Of a stretch of 30,959 bases of DNA, positions 1 to 5,630 are shown piece after piece; position 1 is the first letter of the stretch; every line of letters begins with the position of its first letter. The stretch comes from Allomeiothermus sp035760705 (GTDB lineage: Bacteria; Deinococcota; Deinococci; Deinococcales; Thermaceae). The stretch is from positions 1 to 30,959 of the forward strand of contig DASTSL010000061.1 in the NCBI GenBank assembly GCA_035760705.1. The letters run 5' to 3'. Under the pieces are notes generated by a model. It was not told the origin of the DNA and made no database searches. It was given only the letters and a program-made list of their open reading frames with translations. Position numbers and translations under genes: made by a program.

Positions 1-61
1 GGGACATGCCCTGCTCCTCGAGCTTCCGGTTGATTAAGGAGGAGAGGCTCTCTCTTCCCTG

Positions 62-79
62 TATCTGCATATGCAGATA
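62..79. promoter_or_regulatory. 18-bp perfect palindrome, candidate operator
   Basis: TATCTGCATATGCAGATA reads the same on both strands. It lies about 40 bp before the favoured repressor start (119), and a -10-like GATAAT (76-81) overlaps its right end. This placement is expected for an autoregulatory operator of the downstream LexA/CI-type protein. The palindrome is seen; the binding is inferred. Confidence 0.5.
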
Positions 80-118
80 ATATATCCTCATCGGTGGATA
101 TTGCAAGCGGAGATGAAC

Positions 119-805
119 ATGGAGACCACGCGCGGCGGTAGACCCCGAAAAACCCCAGTGTTCTACGGCCCCTTCAGCGATCTGATCCGAGCCAAGATGG
201 AGCAGCTTGGGATGAAAAAGCCGGAGGAATTCGCCGCTTACGCGGGCATCGCCCGAAGCGTGGTGTACTCCTTGATGGCCGGGCGTCAGAGCGCCAGCGG
301 CAACTGGGTCAAGCCGAGCCTCGAGACTCTGGTCAGCCTCTCCAAAGCACTGGATCTGCCGCTGGTGGATCTGCTCGAGCGCCTATACGGCGAGGATGAG
401 GTGCTGATCTTGCCCCGAGCCCCGCTGGTGGGGTACGTGGGGGCGGGGCCAGGTCTGGATGAAGAGCTGGATGATGTGGTTTACCTCGACCCGGTGAAGT
501 ACCGCAAAGGGCGGTATGCGAGCTACCGGGTGCGGGGAAACTCGATGTGTGCGGGTCGTAGGCCGATCTGCCACGGGAACATCATCGTGGTGAACCTGGA
601 TATCCCCTATAAGCCCAACTGGGAGGTGGTGGCCCGCCTCGAGGACGGGAGTCACATCTGCAAGCTGTATAAGGAGGGGCCTGGCGGGGCCTACCTGATG
701 AGCACTAACCCCAATGAAACCAACGGTACCCCCGCAGTGATCCCGGCCAGCGAGGTTGCCGAGTTGAAAGGCATCGTCACCGAGGTTCGGAGCTTTTTGT
801 CGTGA
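119..805 (+). CDS. LexA/CI-like S24-family transcriptional repressor
   Basis: Likely self-cleaving repressor: an N-terminal helix-turn-helix (about residues 20-85) followed by a LexA/CI-type S24 peptidase domain. From the chosen start, the candidate autocleavage bond is Ala109-Gly110 (context VGYVGAGPG), the catalytic Ser is S142 (RVRGNSM) and the catalytic Lys is K182 (HICKLYK), in the order and spacing usual for the family. The N-terminus carries a basic GGRPRK patch like an AT-hook. The ATG at 119 is chosen because GGAG (109-112) sits 6 nt upstream; the in-frame ATG at 71 lies inside the palindrome and has no ribosome site. Family members respond to DNA damage or control prophages. No integrase or phage structural gene is visible, so a prophage origin is only a possibility. 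Its 3' end overlaps the convergent HTH gene by 29 bp. Confidence 0.85.
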   Translation: METTRGGRPRKTPVFYGPFSDLIRAKMEQLGMKKPEEFAAYAGIARSVVYSLMAGRQSASGNWVKPSLETLVSLSKALDLPLVDLLERLYGEDEVLILPRAPLVGYVGAGPGLDEELDDVVYLDPVKYRKGRYASYRVRGNSMCAGRRPICHGNIIVVNLDIPYKPNWEVVARLEDGSHICKLYKEGPGGAYLMSTNPNETNGTPAVIPASEVAELKGIVTEVRSFLS

Positions 806-1049
806 CCTCAATCAAATCGCTGAGTTGATAATCCCGCCCGGTGATCTCCTTAAGCCCCTCGAGTACCCGCTCTGCCATATCCACGTCCAAGTACTTCGGC
901 ATAGATTGTGCCCACTTATATAAGGATGTGCGGCTCACGTCTTTGAGCGCCACCTGCTTGTACAGGCGATATACGGTGATCCCTTCCTTTTGTAGTAGCT
1001 CGGCGAATCGCCAGCGAACAGGCACGATGCGTATCATGCCGTAATACAC
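777..1049 (-). CDS. Small helix-turn-helix regulator (XRE/Cro-like)
   Basis: A 90-residue basic protein with a Cro/C1-like layout: a helix with RFAELLQKEGITVYRLYKQ, a recognition-helix-like VSRTSLYKW, then a helix ending in ITGRDYQLSDLIEV, as in short XRE regulators whose last helix ends with 'DLLE'. The start is GTG at 1049 or ATG at 1037; a TATTAA (1064-1059 on the minus strand) lies 9 nt before 1049. Its end overlaps the repressor gene tail to tail. The pairing of a repressor with a small opposing HTH protein resembles a CI/Cro-type switch, although here the genes converge rather than diverge. Function is inferred from fold only. Confidence 0.6.
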   Translation of the reverse strand: MYYGMIRIVPVRWRFAELLQKEGITVYRLYKQVALKDVSRTSLYKWAQSMPKYLDVDMAERVLEGLKEITGRDYQLSDLIEVTTKSSEPR

Positions 1050-1072
1050 TCCAGGAGCTTAATACTCTGCTC

Positions 1073-1088
1073 TGATGTCCTTACATCA
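1073..1088. promoter_or_regulatory. Inverted repeat TGATGT-N4-ACATCA
   Basis: A perfect 6-bp inverted repeat with a CCTT spacer lies in the interval between the start of the minus-strand HTH gene (1049) and the plus-strand gene at 1166. Its size and position fit an operator for a dimeric HTH protein. It differs in sequence from the palindrome at 62-79, so if both are operators they may serve different regulators. Confidence 0.35.
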
Positions 1089-1165
1089 CGTGACTATTTC
1101 TATGTTCATGTAATCGTTGAGAGGCTGCCAGTAACGACGTCTGGCTACATGCAGAAGGAGCAGCA

Positions 1166-1426
1166 ATGGAGGATAAACAGACTGGGAATGATTGGCAGAA
1201 GATGGTGATGGATGCGGCCCGCGAGTCATCGGGGTTCGAGGAAGCCCCGCTGGACGCGATAGTGAGCAACCTGGCCTTAGCGACGATCCTCAGCAGTTCC
1301 GATCCAGAGTGCGCGATGAACCCGCACATCGTGGAGCTGGTGCGCCGAGGGGTCATGGTCGGTATAGCTGTGAAGGAGGTCTCTCTGGGGGAGCTGGTCC
1401 GCCGGGAGTTCCGTATAGAGGTTTGA
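1166..1426 (+). CDS. Hypothetical protein, 86 aa
   Basis: An acidic 86-residue protein beginning MEDKQTGNDWQKM. I do not recognise a family. It has no signal peptide or membrane segment. The middle (DAIVSNLALATILSS) and the end (HIVELVRRGVMVGIAVKEVSLGELVRREF) look helical. The start is supported by AAGGAG about 8 nt upstream of ATG 1166. It has no obvious partner: upstream is the divergent HTH gene, downstream a hairpin and a long non-coding gap. It may be a small accessory protein of the same mobile or regulatory module. The ORF is probably real given the ribosome site, but its function is unknown. Confidence 0.5.
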   Translation: MEDKQTGNDWQKMVMDAARESSGFEEAPLDAIVSNLALATILSSSDPECAMNPHIVELVRRGVMVGIAVKEVSLGELVRREFRIEV

Positions 1427-1445
1427 TCCCCGCATTCATATATAG

Positions 1446-1469
1446 GCCCGCTCCTCCAGGGGGGCGGGC
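1446..1469 (+). terminator. Possible terminator hairpin after the 86-aa gene
   Basis: GCCCGCTCC (1446-1454) pairs with GGGGCGGGC (1461-1469), including one G-U pair, across a 6-nt loop, 20 bp after the stop codon of the gene at 1166. No U-run follows, so it is either a weak or factor-assisted terminator or a 3'-end-stabilising hairpin. Confidence 0.4.
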
Positions 1470-1607
1470 TCATTGCATATGCTGGTCAATGCATAAATGC
1501 ATATACACTGTTTGCCGTTGCTCATAACCGGCTCGAGCCAGTTATAGGGGAGCAGCTTGAATCTTTGCCGTGCTGATCGAATGCCGTTGCTCTTTCCTTG
1601 ATTTGCT

Positions 1608-1683
1608 TATGGCATGCCGTTGAAGTTACTACATCGGCATGCCATATCAAAAGCGCATGCCGATGTAGTATTGGCTGTTTTTT
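1608..1683 (+). promoter_or_regulatory. Mutually exclusive hairpins, attenuator-like
   Basis: Segment A (1608-1619, TATGGCATGCCG) pairs perfectly over 12 bp with 1635-1646. Segment B (1627-1642, TACTACATCGGCATGC) pairs perfectly over 16 bp with segment C (1655-1670), leaving a 12-nt loop. Positions 1635-1642 are shared, so only one hairpin can form at a time. Six T residues (1678-1683) follow B:C after 7 nt, and the Shine-Dalgarno of the next gene begins at 1723. This is the layout of an antiterminator/terminator switch. The sequence pairing is certain; a regulatory role is inferred. The gap before the T-run is longer than in a typical intrinsic terminator. Confidence 0.45.
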
Positions 1684-1722
1684 CATCACTGCTCAGGGGG
1701 GATTTAGGCGTTAACGTAATAT

Positions 1723-1729
1723 AGGAGGT
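1723..1729 (+). promoter_or_regulatory. Strong Shine-Dalgarno AGGAGGT
   Basis: A perfect anti-16S match 7 nt before ATG 1737. It fixes the start of the interrupted secreted protein and shows that the signal-peptide part was or is translated. Confidence 0.7.
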
Positions 1730-1736
1730 ATGCGAT

Positions 1737-2210
1737 ATGCAGGTAGTCATGCTAGCAGTGGTAACCTTTATTGCCTCGTTCGCCCTTGCTCAAGCACCCT
1801 CTGGCGCGGTGTAGCCCGGTGCCACACAGAAGGTCGGCATCTGGAACGTGACCGCCGGTAAGCAGCCGGTGCTCAAGCGCACGGCCCTTGGCGATGAGTT
1901 CCTGGCGACTGAGGCTGACCAGGGCTACGTGTATGTGTTGGTGCCGGTAAGCGTCCAGAACAGCACCCGCAAAACTGATAGCTGGCTCTTGGTTTCCTGG
2001 AAGCTCCATGACGATAAGGGCAACGTATACGAGACCGATACGGAGGCTGGCTTCTACCTTCCACAGCGCCAACAACTCGATCTGAGCAACGTGCCGCCTG
2101 GGGCCACCAGAAGCGGCTACCTGGTCTTCCAGGTAAGCCGCAGCGCTAAGACCCTCTGGCTCACCGTCGAAGCAGGTTTTGCAGGCTCCAAAAGCTGGCA
2201 GCTTCGCTAG
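1737..2210 (+). pseudogene. Secreted DUF4352-like protein interrupted by an in-frame amber codon
   Basis: From ATG 1737 the frame encodes a signal peptide (MQVVMLAVVTFIASFALAQA), then reaches TAG at 1812-1814, then stays open in the same frame to the stop at 2208-2210. Read through, it gives about 156 residues. The part after the stop (GDEFLATEADQGYVYVLVPVSVQNSTRKTDSW, with a later DDKGNVYETD) resembles the DUF4352/telokin-like extracellular beta-sandwich domain. A CAG-to-TAG change would explain the break. GTG 1848 could in principle restart translation, but that product would lack the export signal, so the gene is probably inactive, unless the base is a sequencing error or the amber codon is suppressed. 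The perfect Shine-Dalgarno and the downstream terminator are intact, which suggests a recent lesion. Confidence 0.6.
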
Positions 2211-2228
2211 TTTAATCCTTAAATGCAG

Positions 2229-2251
2229 AGGCCGGGGAAACCCGGCCTTTT
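2229..2251 (+). terminator. Rho-independent terminator
   Basis: An 8-bp GC-rich stem, AGGCCGGG (2229-2236) with CCCGGCCT (2241-2248), closed by a GAAA tetraloop and followed by TTT. It ends the DUF4352-like transcript and insulates the dcw cluster. Confidence 0.85.
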
Positions 2252-2290
2252 GTTGTTAACATAACCAACCCGCTCTCATAAACTTCTCAA

Positions 2291-2338
2291 TTTGAAATTT
2301 ATCGCGTCGCAATTATGAGGATTTGAAGTTTATCTCGT
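2291..2338. repeat. Two 17-bp direct repeats upstream of mraZ
   Basis: TTTGAAATTTATCGCGT (2291-2307) and TTTGAAGTTTATCTCGT (2322-2338) match at 15 of 17 positions with start points 31 bp apart, about three helical turns. A partial third copy, TTATCTCGT, lies at 2462-2470. These could be binding sites for a regulator of the dcw promoter; nothing more can be said from sequence. Confidence 0.5.
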
Positions 2339-2356
2339 TCCAAATGCATATTCCGC

Positions 2357-2385
2357 TTGCACACGTTTCTTTACACCTCTATACC
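2357..2385 (+). promoter_or_regulatory. Possible sigma-70-type promoter for the dcw cluster
   Basis: A TTGCAC (2357-2362) and a TATACC (2380-2385) are separated by the optimal 17 bp. The matches are only moderate, and the mRNA leader would be about 260 nt, so this is a weak prediction. It lies between the direct repeats at 2291-2338 and the MraZ-like array at 2500-2565. Confidence 0.3.
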
Positions 2386-2499
2386 ATGCAGCTTCCGCGT
2401 ACCTCACGCATCTTTCCGCATCGTTCCGCTCGTTTCGCATACCCCCGCTGCGATTTGGCCCTTATCTCGTAGCACTACACGTAGCACTACATGAGATCG

Positions 2500-2589
2500 G
2501 TGGTAGGGCAGTGGGGTGAGAGTGGGAACGAGTGGTAAAACGTGGTATTTCCGTGGTAATCTGGGGTACAGAACAGCCCTTCGGGTGGG
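2500..2589 (+). promoter_or_regulatory. Phased GTGG array, probable MraZ operator
   Basis: GTGG starts at 2500, 2511, 2522, 2532, 2542 and 2553, a spacing of 10-11 bp, followed by TGGGG at 2562 and GTGGGA at 2585. MraZ in other bacteria binds a short series of TGGG/GTGG-type direct repeats at about one helical turn just upstream of its own gene. Motif, period and position directly before mraZ all fit, so this is likely the autoregulatory site of the cluster. The number of repeats (six in register, up to eight) is larger than the three or four usually described. Confidence 0.7.
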
Positions 2590-2651
2590 AAAGCGTTCGG
2601 CTAAAGCTACAAGCTCCCTCCAGCACGCAGTTTTTTAGGTCCGGGTGAGAG

Positions 2652-3086
2652 ATGCCGTTTGGTGAATACCAGTACAGCCTCGACGACAAAGGAAGGGTTG
2701 TGATTCCACAATCCTTCCGCAACTTTGTCGAAGACGGCGTGGTGATCACCCGCGGGCTCGAGGGCTGCCTCTATATGTTCCCCCTCTTAACCTGGTCCAA
2801 CATCGAAAAGCAACTCCTCAACCTCCCCCTCACCGACATGGAAGCGCAGAAGTTCGTGCGCTTCTTCTACTCGGGGGCCTACAAGACCCAGATGGACAAC
2901 GCCTCGCGGGTGATGATCCCCCCTCCTTTGCGCAAGTTCGCCGCGATGGAGGAATCCAACGATGTGGTGGTGGCCGGAGCCCCTACCCGGCTCGAGCTAT
3001 GGAGCGAGTCGAGGTGGTGGGAGAGCATCAACAAGGTGCTGGAAAGCCCACCGGCCCCCGAAGCCCTCAAGACTCTGGTTGGTTAG
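2652..3086 (+). CDS. mraZ: MraZ, transcriptional regulator of the dcw cluster
   Basis: 144 residues, the usual MraZ length, made of two AbrB-like SpoVT/MraZ halves. Each half has the diagnostic DxxxR motif: DDKGR (residues 11-15) and DNASR (about 82-86). The family forms ring-shaped oligomers, binds phased direct repeats ahead of its own gene and represses the division cluster. The phased GTGG repeats at 2500-2589 are the obvious target. ATG 2652 has only a modest purine-rich ribosome site (GGTGAG). rsmH begins 4 bp after the stop, the normal first pair of a dcw cluster. Confidence 0.97.
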   Translation: MPFGEYQYSLDDKGRVVIPQSFRNFVEDGVVITRGLEGCLYMFPLLTWSNIEKQLLNLPLTDMEAQKFVRFFYSGAYKTQMDNASRVMIPPPLRKFAAMEESNDVVVAGAPTRLELWSESRWWESINKVLESPPAPEALKTLVG

Positions 3087-3090
3087 CCCT

Positions 3091-3975
3091 ATGGATAAAC
3101 CCCTCTCCCACATCTCCGTCCTCTACGACGAAGCCTTGAACTATCTCAACGTAAAGCCCGGCGGGCTCTACGTGGACGCAACCTTCGGCGGAGGTGGGCA
3201 TACCCGGGGCATCTTGCAGCGGGGGGGCCGGGTGGTGGGGTTCGATCAAGACCCGACCGCCATTGAAAGGGCCCGGAACTTCCCGCTTCCGGGCCTCTCT
3301 CTAGGGCAGCTCACGCTGGTGGAAGCCAATTTCCGCGACCTCGAGCCCCAGCTTCACGCACTCGGCATCGAACGGGTGGACGGGGTGCTGGCCGACCTGG
3401 GGGTCTCGAGCTTCCACTTCGACGACCCCGAGCGCGGCTTCAGCTACCGGCTGGAAGGCCCGCTCGACATGCGCATGGGCAAGGAGGGCCAGACCGCCGC
3501 CGAGGTGGTGAACGAACTCGAGGTGGAGGAGTTAGCCCGCATCCTGCGCGAGTTGGGTGAGGAGCCCAAAGCCTGGCGGATCGCCCGCTTTATCGAGGAG
3601 GCCCGCGAGCACAAACCCATCGAGACCACCACCGAACTCGCCGAGATCGTGCGGCGGGCCACCGGCTTCCGGGGAGCCGGTCACCCTGCCCGCAAGACCT
3701 TCCAGGCCCTGCGCATCTACGTCAACGACGAGCTAGGGGCGCTGCGGGAGTTGCTCGAGGCCGCCGTGAACGTGCTGGCCCCGCAGGGGCGGCTGGTAGT
3801 GATCAGCTTCCACTCGCTCGAGGACCGCATCGTCAAACATTTCCTGAAGAACGAGCCGCGGCTGCGGGTGCTCACCAAGAAACCGCTCGAGCCCGGCGAG
3901 GAGGAAGCCCGCGAGAACCCCCGAGCTCGTAGTGCTAAGCTCCGCGCCGCCGAGCGGCTCCGGGAGGCAGCATGA
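3091..3975 (+). CDS. rsmH: 16S rRNA m4C1402 methyltransferase RsmH
   Basis: SAM-dependent enzyme that N4-methylates C1402 in the ribosomal decoding centre. At 294 residues it has family length. SAM-binding motifs are visible: VDATFGGGGHT (residues 28-38) and ADLGVSS (101-107), followed by the family block DDPERGFSYR and LDMRM, and later VISFHSLEDRIVKHFL. The reading frame stays open further upstream within mraZ (from 2962), but ATG 3091 immediately after mraZ gives the conserved N-terminus MDKPLSHISVLYDEAL, so it is the start. The stop overlaps the next ATG (ATGA), indicating translational coupling. Confidence 0.97.
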   Translation: MDKPLSHISVLYDEALNYLNVKPGGLYVDATFGGGGHTRGILQRGGRVVGFDQDPTAIERARNFPLPGLSLGQLTLVEANFRDLEPQLHALGIERVDGVLADLGVSSFHFDDPERGFSYRLEGPLDMRMGKEGQTAAEVVNELEVEELARILRELGEEPKAWRIARFIEEAREHKPIETTTELAEIVRRATGFRGAGHPARKTFQALRIYVNDELGALRELLEAAVNVLAPQGRLVVISFHSLEDRIVKHFLKNEPRLRVLTKKPLEPGEEEARENPRARSAKLRAAERLREAA

Positions 3976-4256
3976 CCTGGACCCCGGCCATGCGGGTGAG
4001 CTTGCGCTGGGCGTTCGTCTACTTAGGGTTGCTGGCCCTGCTCTTAGGCATCGGACACTGGAACCAAACCCAGCGCTCGGGGCTTAAGACCCTCGAGCGG
4101 CGCGAACAGGCTTTAAAGACCCAGGAGACCCAGCTGCTGCTCCAGCGCTATGCGCGTATGTCCCCACTGGAGTTGCGCAAGTGGGCCGAGGAGAACGGCT
4201 ACGTACCGATGAGCCTGGGGCAGTGGATCAAGCAGGGGGGTAAGGGGGAGCCATGA
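3972..4256 (+). CDS. ftsL: FtsL-like septum protein
   Basis: A 94-residue bitopic protein: a short basic N-terminus, one membrane segment (about residues 12-28, WAFVYLGLLALLLGIGHW), then a charged, coiled-coil-like helix (LKTLERREQALKTQETQLLLQRYARM) and a short tail. Size, topology and location between rsmH and ftsI are those of FtsL, which with FtsQ and FtsB activates FtsW-FtsI septal synthesis. Sequence conservation of FtsL is poor, so the name rests mainly on topology and gene order. It overlaps both neighbours by 4 bp (ATGA). Confidence 0.75.
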   Translation: MTWTPAMRVSLRWAFVYLGLLALLLGIGHWNQTQRSGLKTLERREQALKTQETQLLLQRYARMSPLELRKWAEENGYVPMSLGQWIKQGGKGEP

Positions 4257-5623
4257 GTCAAGCCAGTCTGAACCGGGTCTGGGTGGTGCTGTTCGGCACC
4301 CTCGCTTACCTCACCCTGATGGGGCTAGGGCTTTACCAAATGGTGCAGCAATCCCCCCGGCTCACCTTCCGGCCCCCGGCCCAGGAGGCCCAGAGCGGGT
4401 TGCGCGGGCGCTTGCTGGCCTCCGACGGCACCCCGCTGGCCATGACCCCCGAAGACGGCCAGCGCTTCCATCCCCTGGGGGTATCGGCCTCGCAGGTGCT
4501 GGGTTACGGCGAGCGGGGCAGTCTGCGCGGCCTGGAGGGACTCGAGCGCGACCTCGAGCCCACCCTCGCGCAGGGCCTCGACGTGCGGCTGACCCTGGAT
4601 CCGGTGATCCAGTCGCTGGCCGAGGAAGCGTTGTGGAAGGGGCTCGAGACCTCGGGGGCGGAGTGGGGTTCGGCCCTGGTGATGGAGGCTCAGACCGGCA
4701 AGCTCCTGGCCGTGGCCAACGGCCCGGCCTTCGACCCCTCGGCCCCCCGCCGCGACCCCAGCCGGGATTTTTCCTGGCGCAACCACGCTTTTCTGGTGGC
4801 GCTCGAGCCCGGCTCGACCATCAAGGCCCTCACCGCCGCCACCCTCTTGAACGAGGGCGTGGTATCGCTCGATACCCAGGTCAAAGCCCCTATGAGCCGC
4901 CGGATCGGGGGTTGGATCATCAACGACGTGGTGGCGCACCCCAAGGTGCTGACCCTCAAGGAGGTGCTCAAATATTCCTCCAACGTGGGGATCAGCACCC
5001 TGGCGGAGCGGGTCAAACCGGCGGTGCTCGAGCGCTACTTCACCGCCCTGCACTTCAAAGACCCCGAGCCGATGCCCATCGTCAAGGTGGCGGCTCCCCG
5101 GATGCGCCCAGCCAACACCTGGGGCGAGGTCGAGTACGCCAACCACACCTTCGGGCAGGGTTTCCTCGTCACCCCCTTGCACCTCACCGCGGCCTACAAC
5201 GCCCTGGCCAACGACGGCAATTACGTGCCCCCCACCCTCTTCGAACCGGCAGCCAAGCCGGTTCCCGAACCGGTGTTCCGGCCCCAGGTGGCCCGCAGCC
5301 TGCGGCGAGCGCTAGCCCAGGTGGTGGTCAAGGAAGCTCAACTGCCGGGGTATCAGGTGGGCGGCAAGACCGGCACCGCCCAGGTGGTGGTGAACGGGCG
5401 CTACTCCAGCGAAATCTTCACCGCCCTTTTCACCGGATTCCTCCCCGCCGACCAGCCCAAGGTCACGGTGGCGGTGGTGGTCTATTACCCCAAGGGCGGG
5501 CGCATCCACGGGGCTTGGGTGGCCGCGCCGATCTTCCGCCAAATCGCGGCGGGACTCTTCGCCTACTGGGGAATGCCCCCGGTAGAAACATCCGCCAAAC
5601 CCGGTACACTGGATTCTCGGTGA
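4253..5623 (+). CDS. ftsI: Septal peptidoglycan transpeptidase (class B PBP, FtsI/PBP3)
   Basis: Cross-links septal peptidoglycan together with FtsW. It has one N-terminal membrane segment (about residues 10-30), then a short non-catalytic region and the transpeptidase domain. All three active-site motifs are present: S188-T-I-K191 (nucleophile Ser188), S242-S-N244 and K372-T-G374. At 456 residues it is about 100 shorter than typical FtsI; the shortening lies before the transpeptidase domain, where the dimerisation/pedestal module is reduced. The active site is complete, so it should be functional. It is followed after 7 bp by murF; murE, which often lies here, is absent. Confidence 0.93.
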   Translation: MSQASLNRVWVVLFGTLAYLTLMGLGLYQMVQQSPRLTFRPPAQEAQSGLRGRLLASDGTPLAMTPEDGQRFHPLGVSASQVLGYGERGSLRGLEGLERDLEPTLAQGLDVRLTLDPVIQSLAEEALWKGLETSGAEWGSALVMEAQTGKLLAVANGPAFDPSAPRRDPSRDFSWRNHAFLVALEPGSTIKALTAATLLNEGVVSLDTQVKAPMSRRIGGWIINDVVAHPKVLTLKEVLKYSSNVGISTLAERVKPAVLERYFTALHFKDPEPMPIVKVAAPRMRPANTWGEVEYANHTFGQGFLVTPLHLTAAYNALANDGNYVPPTLFEPAAKPVPEPVFRPQVARSLRRALAQVVVKEAQLPGYQVGGKTGTAQVVVNGRYSSEIFTALFTGFLPADQPKVTVAVVVYYPKGGRIHGAWVAAPIFRQIAAGLFAYWGMPPVETSAKPGTLDSR

Positions 5624-5630
5624 GGGTCTT

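Larger units (their letters stand above)
1427..1736. other. Palindrome-rich non-coding gap
   Basis: About 310 bp without a convincing gene. It holds the hairpin at 1446-1469, a run of GCATAT/ATGCAT motifs (about 1474-1505), an almost perfect 22-bp palindrome centred on GGCTCGAGCC (1524-1545), three copies of TGCCGTTG (starting 1513, 1582 and 1615; the first two extend to the 11-mer TGCCGTTGCTC), and the overlapping hairpins at 1608-1683. This is dense structure for a non-coding gap and may be an RNA leader or a protein-binding region. Confidence 0.5.

Noticed and set aside
1..37. Possible 3' end of an upstream plus-strand gene ending TAA at 35-37
   Set aside because: Only 11 codons are visible (with LLLELPVD flavour) and another frame is also open; not enough to call.
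1..2250. Complete prophage or integrative element
   Set aside because: Repressor-like genes only; no integrase, structural genes or flanking direct repeats are seen in the window.
2462..2749. Minus-strand open frame of 95 codons across the mraZ leader
   Set aside because: Overlaps the GTGG array and mraZ, has no ribosome site and no family character.
4325..5182. Long open frames on the other strand and in other frames of ftsI, murF, murD, murC and ftsZ (this one is 285 codons)
   Set aside because: High-GC third positions leave shadow frames open; they are Gly/Arg/His-rich with no motifs, while the true genes have complete active sites.
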